A stretch of 64,000 nt of DNA, from the NCBI RefSeq assembly GCF_041146795.1, contig NC_135167.1, positions 4,802,454 through 4,866,453 of the forward strand. The letters run 5' to 3'. The translations under genes and the position numbers were made by a program. Of this stretch, positions 9,501 to 24,864 are shown in pieces. Under the pieces are notes generated by a model that was not told the origin of the DNA, made no database searches, and worked only from the letters and a program-made list of their open reading frames with translations. The stretch comes from Maylandia zebra. Its lineage: Eukaryota; Chordata; Actinopteri; Cichliformes; Cichlidae. Numbering within the stretch: the first letter of the stretch is position 1; each line of letters opens with the position of its first letter.

Positions 9501-12124
9501 ACCAAACCTCTGCTCATTTCTTTCTGTCTTGTTTGTTGTTTGTTTTTGTGAATTTACATATTTATTCATTACTTTAATAAAAGGAAATACATTCTTTTCG
9601 CAACAAATGCAATTCTTTCTGGTTTATTATGTTAGTAATTCTGTCAACCATCCCATCCTTCTTCTTGATATGGCTTTCTTCAATGACATGACCACTAAAT
9701 TTGCCACTTACTCTGTCTCCATTGTCTAACAGAACACTCAGACTAGATGTTTCTATGAAGGTCCACATCAATCTTGCAATTTCTCTCATCATCCTCAACC
9801 TGCACTTCCTGCTAAGTTCCACAGTGGCAGCAGTGCCCCCCACTGGGGTCTGTTTATACATGGCTCTTGTCCTTCACTACTCCCTGCTGACCACTTTTAG
9901 CTGGATGGCTGTGGAAGGATTCCACCTCTACCTTCTCTTAGTCAAAGTCTTCAACATCTATATCAAGAGATACCTGCTCAAACTCAGTGTGGTGGGATGG
10001 GGTGAGTGGAGCCATTTAAGCAGGAAGCTGTTATTATCAGTCACATAACATTTAAGTGACTGCTCGGTTCTTGTGTTTCAGGAGTTCCTGCGATCATTGT
10101 GTCAGTGGTGGTGATCATAGACAGAGGTTTTTATGGTCCTGCTGTTGTGGACAACTATAACTCCAACAGCACTGCAATGTAAGGAACAAATGTGATTGCA
10201 TGTAACACCTCAACATAATTAAACTGTTTTGTATGTGCATTGGAGTTTCTGATAATACAATACAATAAAAGCTTAAAAAGGGAAAGGCATACAATCCTAT
10301 TTAACCTAACATGTAATCTCACAATTTGACTCTGAATCTCAGTAGTTCCACCTACATGCACTCTTACTATGTGACTCTAAATCACCTGGGCAGGTGAGAG
10401 ATTAAAATATGAACTGTAATCACTTTCTTTGTAGATGTTATATAACTAATGACACGGTGAAGGTGTTGACTACAGTTGTGCTGTTCGGCTTGGTGTTCCT
10501 CTTTAACGTGATCCTATTTGTGACAACTCTCTGGCATATTTTGATTCTCCGCCGTGTCAAAGAGGTATGGGTTAATCTTTAAATCTTTATAATGCATCTT
10601 GAAAAGTTTATGAATCTCCACATTTTTCTCATCGGCAATCCCTTTGAAAAGGCCACAAGGAACACGTGTTAAACATTCAGTAGCATCTTTATTTTAAAGG
10701 TAAATAAAGTGAAAGTGGGTTACCAGTCATTTAGTTTTTCTGATAAACATTTATCCATCTTCTAGTACATTTCTAAATTGTGTAATGGGTTAGGTATAAA
10801 CTATTCCTGAGTGTAAATGCTCATCCTTGTGTATTCCTATCGATTTTCTGTCCTTAGTAATATTGCCTGATTACTGTAACCTGTGTTTAATGTGTCAGCT
10901 AATCACACATGTTGTTTTCCTAGTGTTTAGTGTTGATTTTCCCACGTTTGACTTTTTTGGAACAGTTTGGAATATGTTTTTTCCCTGCTTCTCACTGAGA
11001 ATATTTGCCTCAAAGGATACCTTCCAGTGTAATGGCCACTGCCTATCTTGTGCCTAAATTAGTTTTTTACTCCTTAGCCATAAAAGGCTGATGGGGTACT
11101 GACATCACCCTGTTGGGCACATAGCCAGAGAGGTGGATGGCATGGACACCCAAGTTTGTGAATGCCAAAATTCAATAATGGGGTGACATTGGGTTTTGAA
11201 ATTGGCACTGTAGGTGTAGCTACTAAAAATCTTGGACAAGTTCAAACCCTGGTGACACTGACCTCAATGTCAGAGCTCAGCCTTTCTAAAAATCACTTAG
11301 GATTTACAACTTTATACCATAGGTGTATCTACCAGGAGGCTGATGGGTAGCACTGGAATCGTATAGTATTTGTATAATTTTACTGTTTTTTACTTACTAC
11401 CGCTGTGTGCGAGATACCTCTTCCTTGTGTCAAAGTGCTTGCTTGTATGTTATCAACTTCCATTTAGCATGCTGTATGAGCGAATGAAAGAGTCTAAAGA
11501 TAATACACAAACTGAAAGAGATGTGATCTCATTCACTAGACAGGAGGCAGTTTTAGTGGTTACTGTTCAAACACATTTAAAAGTCATGTTAGCTTCAAGA
11601 GCACAATTTTACATAAGCTGAATAAGAGACATGCTTTCCCTGATGAGATAAGAATAGTGACAACGAGTTATAAAACAGATTTCAAGTTCTCATGCTGCTT
11701 GTCAGATGTTCTATAATGGGATGTTTCATTTTATGCTTGGCAAATCAGTTTGGACAGCGCAACCGTGACCGTGCCAAGAAAGATATTTGTACCCTGCTGG
11801 GAGTCATCACTCTGCTCGGCATTACCTGGGGCCTGGTCTTCTTCTCTTTTGGCCATCTGACCACTCCTGGCCTCTACCTCTTCTGCATCCTAAACTCATT
11901 GCAAGGTCTGCATAACCTGCTGAAAGATGAAATACTTGCTTTCAATTTTGCCATGAATGTTTGTAAAGTGTATGAACGAACTGTAACCAGGCACAGTCTT
12001 TACTACTTTCTCTCCTTTGTGTGATGCAGGTTTCTTTATATTCCTGTGGTTTGCGATGTCACTGAGAAAGACTAAAAATCCCCGTGCTATGCCAACCAGT
12101 GAAATGGCTACAACAAGCAAGTAG
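3532..12124 (+). CDS. Adhesion GPCR, ADGRG3/ADGRG5-like, copy 1 (first exon not found)
   Basis: Exons: 3532-3589, 3813-3957, 4139-4255, 6300-6425, 6544-6589, 8366-8460, 9309-9424, 9733-10001, 10082-10178, 10435-10564, 11758-11905 and 12030-12124 (TAG). All have AG/GT borders and keep one open frame of 479 residues after the missing start exon. The extracellular part contains N-glycosylation sites and ends in the GPS motif [14 protein letters not shown] (exon 8366), where cleavage is expected between Leu and Thr. TM1 is in exon 9309. TM2-TM4 are in 9733, with [20 protein letters not shown] typical of ADGRG receptors. TM5 is in 10435, and TM6-TM7 are in 11758 and 12030 ([11 protein letters not shown]). 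A Tc1 element with an intact transposase lies in the intron before the GPS exon, and a hAT lies in the 4256-6299 intron. A possible poly(A) signal is AATAAA at 13141. Family assignment is firm; orthology to G3 or G5 is not. The ligand is unknown. Confidence 0.88.
4331..4528 (+). repeat. tRNA-derived fish SINE
   Basis: The head is GGGTGGCTGTAGCTCAGG, followed by GGAAGGTTGGTGGTTCGATG (B box). The body reads GTCAATGGTAGTTAGTAAG and GAATGTGGCATGTTGTATAG, and the tail reads GAAAAGCACTATATAAGAAT. This is the common teleost SINE with an L2-like tail, lightly deleted after the B box. It sits in an intron of receptor copy 1. Confidence 0.75.
4544..5726 (-). mobile_element. hAT-family DNA transposon remnant with an 8-bp target duplication
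   Basis: The terminal repeats CAGGGGTTGGCAACCC and (reverse) CAGTGGTCGGCAACCC are flanked by the exact 8-bp duplication ATCTATAC at 4536-4543 and 5727-5734. On the minus strand, 5526-5341 encodes the hAT C-terminal dimerisation region ([20 protein letters not shown], then [12 protein letters not shown]). Most of the transposase is missing, and a Tc1 fragment occupies 4619-5340. It is immobile without outside help. It lies in the third visible intron of receptor copy 1. Confidence 0.85.
4619..5340 (-). pseudogene. Tc1-like transposase, N-terminal fragment nested in the hAT
   Basis: The minus frame 5340-4852 contains [20 protein letters not shown] (helix-turn-helix start), then [29 protein letters not shown]-like text and [13 protein letters not shown]. 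The frame shifts, and 4831-4619 continues with [18 protein letters not shown] and [19 protein letters not shown]. The second catalytic Asp and the Glu block are absent. It abuts the hAT C-terminal domain at 5341, so it was probably inserted into or captured by the hAT. Confidence 0.75.
6694..8298 (+). mobile_element. Complete Tc1/mariner element with 200-bp inverted ends
   Basis: The ends CAGTGGGGCAAAAAAGTA and TACTTTTTTGCCCCACTG are flanked by TA at 6692-6693 and 8299-8300, the Tc1 target duplication. The inverted repeats run about 200 bp (6694-6893 against 8098-8298) and are almost perfect. It lies within the 6590-8365 intron of receptor copy 1, just upstream of the GPS exon. Two more copies of the family are at 45316 and 52487. 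Confidence 0.93.
7059..8081 (+). CDS. Tc1-like transposase, uninterrupted 340-residue frame
   Basis: A DDE transposase that binds the element's own ends and cuts and pastes it at TA sites in the nucleus. The N-terminus (residues about 8-60) has paired-type helix-turn-helix segments ([34 protein letters not shown]). A GR-like linker region ([12 protein letters not shown]) follows. The catalytic residues are Asp153 in WSDETK, Asp244 in FQHDNDPKH and Glu279 in NPIENLW, giving D34E spacing. The length of 340 residues equals that of typical fish Tc1 transposases. No stop or frameshift is present, unlike the two sister copies. Compared with both sisters it has Pro in HTAPATKEW (others Arg), Val in KVVEW (others Leu) and Arg in YRKRLTS (others Ser or an equivalent codon). 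Activity is an inference and these changes could impair it. Confidence 0.92.
   Translation: MAKTKELSKDTRKSIVDLHQTGKSESKIGKQLGVKKSTVGAIIRKWKTYKTTDNLPRSGAPRKISSRGVKMIMRTVSKDPRTTRGDLVNDLQRAGTKVTKVTISNTLQRQGIKSRSARRVPLLKPVHVQARLKFAREHMDDTAEDWENVMWSDETKVELFGINSTRRVWRKKNTELHPKNTIPTVKHGGGNIMLWGCFSAKGTGRLIRVKDRMNGAMYREILSQNLLPSVRTLKMKRGWVFQHDNDPKHTAPATKEWLRKKHLKVVEWPSQSPDLNPIENLWRELKVRVARRQPQNITALEKICMEEWAKIPATVCANLVKTYRKRLTSVIANKGYVTKY
8586..9245. repeat. DNA-transposon-derived repeat, related to blocks at 43.7 and 56.3 kb
   Basis: It starts AGAGATGGACCGATCTGATA with alternating ATCGG/CCGAT motifs. It carries TCAATCATGAAACTGATCAA (near 8992), which recurs at about 43830 and 56391. It ends in CAGGGGCGGATCTAGCAAAG, a near match to 57213. 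No credible coding frame is present. The mirrored end (GGTATCGTGCCATCTCTAAT, near 57845) suggests a non-autonomous hAT-like element. It lies in the intron between the GPS exon and the TM1 exon of copy 1. Confidence 0.55.
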
Positions 12125-13686
12125 TTTGAACAACTACCAACTCATCAAGAAGCTCCCATGTTTGTGTAGTTTATAGGTAATACTGTAAGATGTTCCTACT
12201 AACATGTGCTTTCATTATTAATAATATGTCATGAAAAGAAGTGTAGCAAATCCAAATGCAGACTCCAGAAGCAGACGTAATGAAATGAAAAACAAGCCTT
12301 ATGTGGCTGATTTAAAGCCAAAAGAATGAATCAAAACACTCAGGTCAACAATGAACATCATGCTGTTGTAAGAAAGTTGTAAAGTTTTTGCCTTGCAGGA
12401 CGAATATAAGCTTACATAAGTGATATTAATCAAGGTTCTATATGATGTGATTTACATTAGTAATACTGTTAATAGGCTACATGTATAAATATATATCAGT
12501 GTAGGGTTTCTTTTCTCAGCTGTCACAAATTGGAAGATTCAGGAATTTATTTTACACTAACTGATTCCATATGTTCCTTAGTAATGAAGTGATGATTTTT
12601 ACTGGTTGTTCTCATTCATATGACTTGCACGAATTACCACAACAAGAGCATTCTGGAGTAAACCAATATATCCCATATGGAAAAGAAATAGTAAAAACTT
12701 ATATGATTTACTCATGAAAGTGGCCACTTTCTCATTACTTTCATATATTGTTTTAGTAAGTATCCAAAACATACAAGTTTCATTATATAATTTTTCAAGG
12801 GATCTTATATCTGTTTTCACTCTTGTATGCTTTTCATACAAGTTTCACACAAGACAGATACAAACTTTATAAGATTTATATATATCTTTTCCAAGGAGTC
12901 TAGAATAAGTGTCGCCAGATGTATCAATTTTCTTCTCCTAATTATTATTATTATAAACCTTTCCTTGATATGATGACGTTTTCCACTGAGGTCAAGAAAA
13001 ATGCACCTTCTGCATTGCCTACTGATGTGATTTGGTTTTGGAAAGTACCTCACCTGGTGCTGGTTTAGTCCTTTGTAGTGTCCTTTGTACATCTGAACGA
13101 GCATTGTTAATTCACTAAATGCTGTGACATTAATATCAACAATAAAAGAAAATTAAAATTGTTTATGTAACATGTTTGTCAAGGGTGTAAGTGTGTGGCA
13201 GGCAGAGGTGTGGATCCAAAACACATGACTCTGCAACACAGAACAATGGCTTTAAAGCTGGTGAAAAGGGCAACAAAAACAAAAGGCAAAAATACCAAAG
13301 TAAACTGTACCAGACGTAAAATAAACTCACTCACTATAAGCTGAACTGAAGGGAAACAATGAGGATCTTCAAGGTTCAAAACACTCAGTAAACTACAAAA
13401 TCTGAAGTTTTGTTTCATTTCATTCCAGTTTCAACAGGTGGCGTACCTGCTGCTTCTAGGCACTCCGAGGTGTCAGGAAATCTATTTTTGTTAACCAGAG
13501 TAAATTGTAATTAATGAATTAATGTTTTATTGACATTACCACTTCTATATATTTAACCTTTATTTATACAGGTTGTCCCAGTAACATTCACGATTTACAA
13601 GAGGGCTCTGTTTCAGACATACAGATTGTAATTACACCCATGTGTAAAAGAAAACAGTACCCTATATCTCATTATTTTTGCTGCAG
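12125..13686 (+). other. 3' flank of receptor copy 1, no gene seen
   Basis: AT-rich sequence follows the stop codon, with a possible poly(A) signal AATAAA at 13141. The block 13178-13480 begins TGTCAAGGGTGTAAG and ends near CCGAGGTGTCAGG. It looks like an LTR or other repeat remnant, but I could not define its ends. No conserved coding frame is visible. Confidence 0.5.
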
Positions 13687-13729
13687 ATTGTGAAGCCCAA
13701 TACAACACTGGAATCAAAAGTGTAATCAA
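13687..13729 (+). pseudogene. Orphan second exon of a lost ADGRG-like receptor
   Basis: The 43-nt block lies between CTGCAG and GTAAAT and reads, in the receptor phase (2 nt in, 2 nt out), as CEAQYNTGIKSVIK. Exon 2 of copy 3 has the same phase and borders and encodes [12 protein letters not shown]...NTIK. The C-x-Y and terminal IK positions match. No neighbouring receptor exons are found, and an L1 LINE begins about 230 bp downstream. I infer a fragment of another array member destroyed by transposons. The match is short, so moderate confidence. Confidence 0.5.
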
Positions 13730-13957
13730 GTAAATATGATATAGAAATTTGAATAGTATTTAAATACATTATTCAAATGATTAGAAGCATATAGATGAAA
13801 GAAAGAGAGATACTGCTGGGTGAGCTCCATTCACTCACATCATCAGAGAGTGTTATTTATGTATTACTCACATTATTTATTGTATATTGCCTTGGTGCCA
13901 CTGGGTTTTAGCATGTCTCAATGTCTCACACATTGATGCCATTGAACAGCCGGATTA

Positions 13958-17905
<3,948 letters not shown>

Positions 17906-19373
17906 GCCTTTTGTTTCTGTAGAAGGTATTTAAACCCAGGGCTGTGCCAGGTTCAGCAGAGACTTTGCCAGTTGTTTGCCCCGCGATGCCTTCTCTCACC
18001 GATCCTGGGTTTTTGTTCTTTTTTGATAAAAGGATGTTAGCTACGCTCACCATTTGTCTGCAAGCATTACTGAATGGAAAACTTCCACAACAGGATGGCA
18101 TCACGAACAGGATGGTCCATGTGGTTGGTGAACAACGGTTCCCGGGACGGGCTCATCACCCCTGAGGGAAAAGGTACCTTTGTCCTCCCGCCTGTTGAAG
18201 TGAGGAAATGGAGGAGCCTCTAGACTGTGTGTTTTAGCCAACACTGAGACATTCGACTCTGAGGGGACTCCTGCAGATGGGTGAGCTGTAGCTAACTTAT
18301 GTACAGTCCTGGAGACTTTTTGTCTGGCCGCGGTGGAGTACCTGCAGACTCCGGAGTTCGAGTCTCTGTAGGAAAAATCCTCGGGTTCGAGTCCCCAGGC
18401 CTGTGTTTGGTTCTGGGCCATCACACGAATGGTGGTTCGAGTCCACTGTTGATAATCATTTCCGCATACCGCAATGGGTTAAGTGACGGTATTTTAGCAC
18501 TTTTCTGCCGGGAATGGAAGAAAGCCATTGCAGAGGATGCTCTGAATGTAAAGGGAAGCTTGATCCAGCGGGCGTTCCAGGGACAAAGCTCAATATCTGA
18601 CTATGTCAAGAAATGTGGGTAAAAGTATGTTGTGTTAGATGGCAGAGAAGGGTTTTGTGGGAAAGGGTTCAGCATGAACCAGTTGAAAGTTAGAAAAGCA
18701 GTTGGAGAGAAAGAAAAAGAGATGTTTGAGAAGTGAGTTAATAGGTTGATGTGTGGGTGAAAATTTTTAAAAACAATGGTGTAAAAACAATGAAAAATAG
18801 GAAATAAAGCAATGAAAACTAAAGAAAAAGAAAGAAAAGGAGAGGAGACAGTGTGGAAGTGTGTGAGAGGGGAATTGTCTCCAACTAGTGGGAGAAGGTG
18901 GTACTGCAGTCACCAGCTACCCTTGGTGCACACAAAAGAAACAAAATAGGAGTGTTATAATATTATGAAGAGCAATGTTCCCTCTAATTTTTCATGTGTC
19001 TGAGCGAATGCACAAACTCCCTGAGCGGTCCCTTGGACCACTGTGAGCAACAGCAGATGTGTGCACTGTGGTCACGCCAGCATCGAATCCGTCCAAGTTA
19101 CATGGTTTATTAAAATAATCAAATTACAACATTTACATTTATGTGAGACTACCTGTGTGGTTATAACAATAAACACAGCATCCTTTTCTCTTTATGTTTA
19201 ACTTTATGAATTGATTTATTGTGAGCAACACGAATGTTTGCAGTAAAACAGGAACTAACACACAGAGAGAGACTCAGACACGTGGGCTTGATTCTGAGAC
19301 CAGAGAGAAACAACATGAAAGCATGACAGACCAGAGAAACAAAGGAACGGAACACAGAGAAGACACTCAGACA
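17906..19373. other. Unassigned repeat-like region with tRNA B-box-like motifs
   Basis: No coding frame here is convincing. Three copies of a GTTCGAGTC core occur at 18356, 18385 and 18435. The block near 18966-19130 (GCAATGTTCCCTCTAATTTT, TGAGCGGTCCCTTGGACC) looks like a DNA-transposon end found widely in fish. The short frame ending near 18622 has no family I recognise. Confidence 0.4.
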
Positions 19374-19495
19374 ACTTGGTATTAGTATCTTTCCCAAGGA
19401 TATTTGGTATGCAGACTGGAGGAGACAGGGATCAAACCATCAATCTTCAGATTAGTAGGTGACCTATTTTACTTCCTGAACCACAGCCACCCCCG
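19374..19495 (-). repeat. tRNA-derived SINE head, reverse orientation
   Basis: The reverse complement reads GGGGTGGCTGTGGTTCAGGA, then CTACTAATCTGAAGATTGAT and TCCTTGGGAAAGATACTAAT. This is the same SINE family as at 4331, retaining the A-box, B-box and first body segment. The tail is missing. Confidence 0.7.
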
Positions 19496-19889
19496 AATAA
19501 CTGTATCCGGTATATATTGTAAGTGGAATCATGTGTGAAGAGATTTCACCTCCACAAACAGCAAATGCATGGTTTGTGACACAGGAGAATTGCACTGTTA
19601 GGTGATTTAGTTAATTAATCTGACCTTAGCACTGCTGTTATGTTGCAGGTCAAATTGATCCACTTTAAAAGTTAAATAAAAGTGCAGGTTTAAGGGTTCA
19701 GATGTGTCAAAAGCTAATGTGAGACATATTTCACCACAAACAAACAAACACACACTCCCTATTGACCTCTTGCAAAAATAGGGTTGTTTTGACTTTTGAT
19801 GGGACCCTTTTCCCCTTGTGTGGGCAAACTCCACCTACACTTAGTGGAAACTCACCAGGAAAGGAGCAAACCATATAGAGTTTTACAAA

Positions 19890-19993
19890 ATGAGCAGCAG
19901 ATGTAAACAGCTGACAGCCATGGAGGCTTTGATCACAGAAGAGGAGGATGTGTCTAAAGATAAAGACCATGTTGAGGTTGCTGCTATTCAGGT
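19890..19993 (+). other. Exon-like open frame with a splice donor, identity unknown
   Basis: An ATG at 19890 opens 34 codons (MSSRCKQLTAMEALITEEED, then acidic-basic residues) that end at CAG followed by GTAGTC. The composition resembles the acidic N-terminus of domesticated or piggyBac-type transposases. That is only an impression, and no downstream partner exon was found. It could be chance. Confidence 0.25.
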
Positions 19994-20056
19994 AGTCTTG
20001 TTCATTTTGTTAAATTGGAAGGAGCTGGATAAAATGCATTTACATGTGTTCTAGGG

Positions 20057-20650
20057 GTGTGTGTGTGGGGACTGGTAACAAATGGGTCCAAAACAGAAGG
20101 ATAGGAAAACAGAGGTGTTTAGTAAATAAAATAGTTTTTATTATAGATAATCTTAACTAGAAGAGCCGGCAAGGCCGTTCTTCCAATAACACTAGAAAAA
20201 GAAAGAAGGTCGCAACAACAAATAACACAACCAAACAAAAAACTCGACATCACGAGGAGGAACTTCCAGGGGCCCACAGGCCCATCATGTCACTACCAGC
20301 AGCTAGCTTTACTGCGGCTGAGGCCCACAAGCTCACACTACTCACATGAAGCAGCTACACTCCCCACTACTCCCCACTGCTCCCACTACTCCACACCATA
20401 GGCTCTCTTCTGACACAATCTGGAGACACCAGAGAATACCACCCTGCCTCATCCAGTTCATCCCCAACTTCTATGACCTCAGAGAGGTGATTGCTGACTG
20501 GGCCTAGGTGGTAAACAAGCCCAATGAACAGCAGCTGTGTCCTGGGAAGAGAGAAGAGTGAGAGAGAGACAGAGGGGTGGCGCAAGAGAGGAGGCGGCAG
20601 AGAGAACACCACACTCACACAAGAGTAGTTTCAGGAGGCCCGTAACACAT
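20057..20650. repeat. LTR-like repeat of unknown family
   Basis: The block runs from GGTAACAAATGGGTCC to GGAGGCCCGTAACACA. It is non-coding, carries AATAAAATAG near its left side, and has unusually even base composition compared with the AT-rich flanks. No clean target duplication was found. From 20651 to 21950 I see AT-rich sequence without genes. Confidence 0.3.
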
Positions 20651-22024
20651 GGATATACATGAATATATCCTCGCTCGGGTCTGTAGGTCAAAGGATACAT
20701 CAACTTTCAGTCTGTGGGATAATGGTGTGCAGATAAATACTGGAATATCGATTCCTCCGATACCAGATATTTATTCTCTAGAATTGATTCTCATTTTAAA
20801 ATATTCACATTTTAATAATTTAGGGTACATTTATACTTTAACATTAACGGAAAAACAGTGAAAAGTAGTTATATTATCGGGTTCATCGGAATGATTGACG
20901 GAAGCTACTTGACAAACCTGTCACGGTGATATGTAAAATACAGCTGTATAAATGCGTCACAGCTCACGTGTGCTTCCAGGTGCAGCGGGAGAAAACGTGG
21001 AGCTGGAAGCACGCGTGTAGCTGAATTTGGAAAGTGTTGACGTTCTGTTGACATTTAAACAACAGGGACTTCCTCGTATGATAAATATTACAGAATCCCA
21101 TTTGTTCAAATTTACATTCACAAATATGGTTATGAAATTAGTAATTAGTAAATAAATACATGCTACAGTACATAGCTGTATTAGTTTACCTTGGGGGTCA
21201 TATGTGTGTCCCTGCCATCACATGGATTCAGTTGGACTAGATTTAGTCAGGTAAAGATGTAGCGTAGAGCATTTAAAGAGCATTACGTAGGTTGGGTATC
21301 ATTAAAATATATGCAGTAGCTGTAAGCTACAACTCATAATATTTCATACATAAGATAGATCAATATAACCTGTATTGATAAAATGTTTCTCAGTTGTTTT
21401 ATGATTTTCAATCAGTCACACTCATTTTTCATTTGAAAATTTAGGTACTTACTTTTCATGTTTTTTTATTTCTTGTATAATAATTCTTTCTAATTAATAA
21501 GAACAAGAAGTCTGATGTCTTTTATTCATTACAAAAGGTATACATTATAGTATACTGTATCATCGATGCCATCCTGAATTTTACTTGCTATCAGATCGGA
21601 ATAGAAATCAGTATTGCACGTCACTGGCAGCCAGAGAGCAGCAGGCGATAGAGATGCTTTGGGTTTGTTTAGGGGAGCTGTTAGGTGTCCATGTTTTTCA
21701 ACTGGTATTTCTTTCTATATTTTTTTTTCTGTTTTGCAACACAGATTCTCTTTGGGGTTGCATAAGGAAGGTTGTCTGGTGTTTAAAAAACTCTAACAGC
21801 TCAAACACAGCTGGCGAATGACAAGGGACAAGCCATAAATGGTTTGTCCAACCTGAAAAGAGAAGAGAGTAGTAGAGATAGATATATGTTGATAGTTCCG
21901 CCTCTTGTTTCAGATAGTTTACATGTCATTTTATGAACTTGGCAGGAATCTTTCCAAGCGGAGCAGGTTTACTCATTTGCATTTTTCCTGCTGTCACATC
22001 AGGTGTGTTCTGGATTGTTTTCAG

Positions 22025-22057
22025 GTGAAATCATTTCTACAATGAGATCCAAAAAGG
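22025..22057 (+). other. Duplicate of the receptor 5' exon, no gene attached
   Basis: After TTGTTTTCAG comes GTGAAATCATTTCTACAATG, then AAAAAGG and the donor GTAGGC. The block aligns with the 5' exon of copy 3 (46617-46655) and with 23703-23742 upstream of copy 2, including upstream text such as GTTTACTCATTTGC. Its own ATG, if spliced to the copy 2 signal-peptide exon, meets a stop after six codons. It is probably a leftover first exon of a lost receptor or an alternative 5'UTR exon. From 22058 to 23702 no other gene is visible; 23340-23400 holds an L2-type tail (AATAAAATTGAATTGAA). Confidence 0.5.
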
Positions 22058-23702
22058 GTAGGCTATCATGTTGTTGTCCTTATATTAGAGAGCTCTTTTA
22101 GCTTTGTGTATTGTCCTTTAGTGTATTGAATTAGAGTATTTCGTCGTATGTGTTTTTATGTGTCCAGTACTAGTTTATGTGTAACTGCGGTTTACTTATT
22201 GATGCCTTTTTTAGTGAGGAAGTGGACAGTGCATCCTCGGTTTTTTAACATAAAACTCATTGTTGCATCCCAAATATGATCTCCTTAGACTAATTTTTAG
22301 TTTTAGTATCCTTATTTTCCTCTGACTTGTCTCTTCTGTGTCTAGGTTCTAGATCTAACATAATGTAATGGAAGTTTGTTAGGCACAACCACCACAAGAC
22401 ACAATACTGAAAGACAATGGCACTACACATATTCCTTAAAAAGTAAACTTTTAGCACTTACTTCAGATATCCTGCTATCAATCGGCAACTGAATGAAGTC
22501 AAGCTTGCTGTGATAATTCACTGAAAATTACGTCTACAGCCGAAATTCTCATTTAACGTAACTTATATCAATGTGACATTTAATTATTAGATGTCCATTC
22601 AACATCCTTCCTGTTCTAAAGGATTACAACCACAATACAAATGCCATACAAATACACCTGGCTGCAGGAATACAGATTGAAATCTGTCTGGAGATTCTCT
22701 CTAAATTACAAAGAAGTTACTTGCAAACTTCCAGCAATCTCTCTGAGAGGGACTGCAATCAGTCCAAGTCAGACTGTCACTCTTTGCAGAATGGTGGCTA
22801 TCAGGCGGTCTGGTCATGAGTGTTCAAGAGCCTCAAGTTCTGGGCATCCACCAGTTATAATCTGCTGGAGAATGTGAAAACATTAAAAAGAGCCACCAGG
22901 CTGCCACTGATTCGTTTTCATTTGTTGTTGTTAATTCAAGGAGGTTGCAATCCTATTTGTATTTGTGTGATTGTTTGATTCTCCATATTCAAAGTGCGTT
23001 TAGTGTTGGACAAGTTTGTTCAGCTAACGTTATCACTGGATGGTGGTGCAGGGGATGAGCCCTCTTGATGTTTAGTATTCTGAGTAGGGCTGCAGATTAA
23101 TTATTATGGTAATCTATCAATTATTTCATCAATTCATCGAGAAATTAGATAAGAAATGCTTTTGGCTTATCAATGAGCAATAATAAATATTCAAATGAGA
23201 ACAAACACAGGTCTTAAGTTGAACTACATTCAACATCTGTCCAAAAACAACAACTAAATCATTTGATTTTATGTCCGTGCCATATTGAAATTTAATTTTT
23301 AAAATAAACTGTTTCTATGTCAAGCATCATATGTATAATTGTCTACTTTACAATATAAAAGGGCCATTGGTGCTGTACAAATAAAATTGAATTGAACTGA
23401 AAGAAAGCATTTCTTAAATGCAAAAAGTATCTAAATAATCAGAAGTACAATCAAAGGTCAAAGTCACATAAAATACGGTATATATGGAATCTAAGAAATT
23501 TACCTTTACTATGTGTTCTTGGAAACCTTTCTGACATTAATAGGAGGCAAGTTTTTGTGTAGCTGAAAACAGACATTATAATGTCTCAGGTCATTTACAC
23601 GTCATTTTTTATAAATTTACAGAAAACATTGTCAAAGACAGCAGTTTACTCATTTTCTTTTTTTCCAATTGTTACATAATTCGTGTTCCATTAACTTTTC
23701 AG

Positions 23703-23742
23703 GGGAAATGAATTCTACAAGGGCATCTAGCATCATGCAAGG
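23703..23742 (+). other. 5' exon of receptor copy 2
   Basis: The block is bounded by TTTTCAG and GTATGC and is homologous to 22025-22057 and 46617-46655. The ATG at 23708 (context GGGAAATGA, purine at -3) reads MNSTRASSIMQG. It splices in frame to 24892, where it joins the signal peptide. In the other two blocks the upstream ATG is out of frame. Confidence 0.55.
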
Positions 23743-24832
23743 GTATGCTTCATTTTTGTTCTCTTTATGTTAGAGATGCTTTCTTTATTAAGTATTTAAT
23801 CTGTTTAATGCTAGTTTAAGAACACAAAATAAATATGAATATCAGGACTAAAAGTTGCCTATTGATGATTTTTGCAAAGGTACATGGCAGTAAGATTGTG
23901 GGGGTTTCTACATGCATGTTTTTTCTAAACATATTTTTCTATGAATATAATAATCATTATCATTATGATTATTGTAGTTGTTGCTATTGTTATTTTCATA
24001 TATTCCATTCCATTGGATGAGTATTCCACATCCAAAACATTTTTCATTTAAATAAGGATACATTCAGATAAATATTTTGCTAATTCTCTTACTGACATGT
24101 GCAGTAAGGGGAAACTGTGCAATCTTATTGAAACACAAATGCAAAAGTACCCTGCCTCACTATTCCTAATGTTTTCTTTTTTTAATTAACACGCCAATTC
24201 TTTGCCTGTTTGATGTTAGAAGGCAATTACATCAAATTTTCAATATAAACAATAACATCTTATATATAGAATCAGAATCAGAATCAGAAAGGGTTTTATT
24301 GCCAAATGTTGAGCAGGTTTACAACATTAGGAAATTGCTGCGGTGCGGTGGATCATAGCTTGGTCATTTTCAACCACACTAGGGAAGCTCGTCCCATTTT
24401 GACCCTGGGGCCTTCAGGTCATGCTCGGCACAAATGTTCCTGTATACTATGCTTGCCACTTTATGGCATTCTAGCATCTTGCACCTTGCACCCGAGCCTG
24501 TCCCAACTATTTGAGAAGGGTTCCTGCCATCAAACTCAAAATTACCTTATTTTTTTTCTTAAAATGTTGAGCTTAAAATTGTTAGATGTTTTGTGTGCGT
24601 TCTATTGTGAATAAAATATGGGTTCATATTTATAATCAAATGTATATTTATAATACAAATCACTGCATTTTGTTTACATTTACATTTAACACAGTGGCCC
24701 AGCTATAATTGAAATTGGGGTAATAGTTATATAAACCGATGCTCTTCACATTGGACTGATGATGATGAAGTTTATCACAAGGCCTATTCACCTTGATAAA
24801 AAACATGTAACTATAAATGAATAAGTGGTGTT

Positions 24833-24864
<32 letters not shown>

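Noticed and set aside
24269-24288. Short regular repeat considered as a CRISPR-like array
   Set aside because: Contiguous 6-bp units without spacers, in a vertebrate repeat end.
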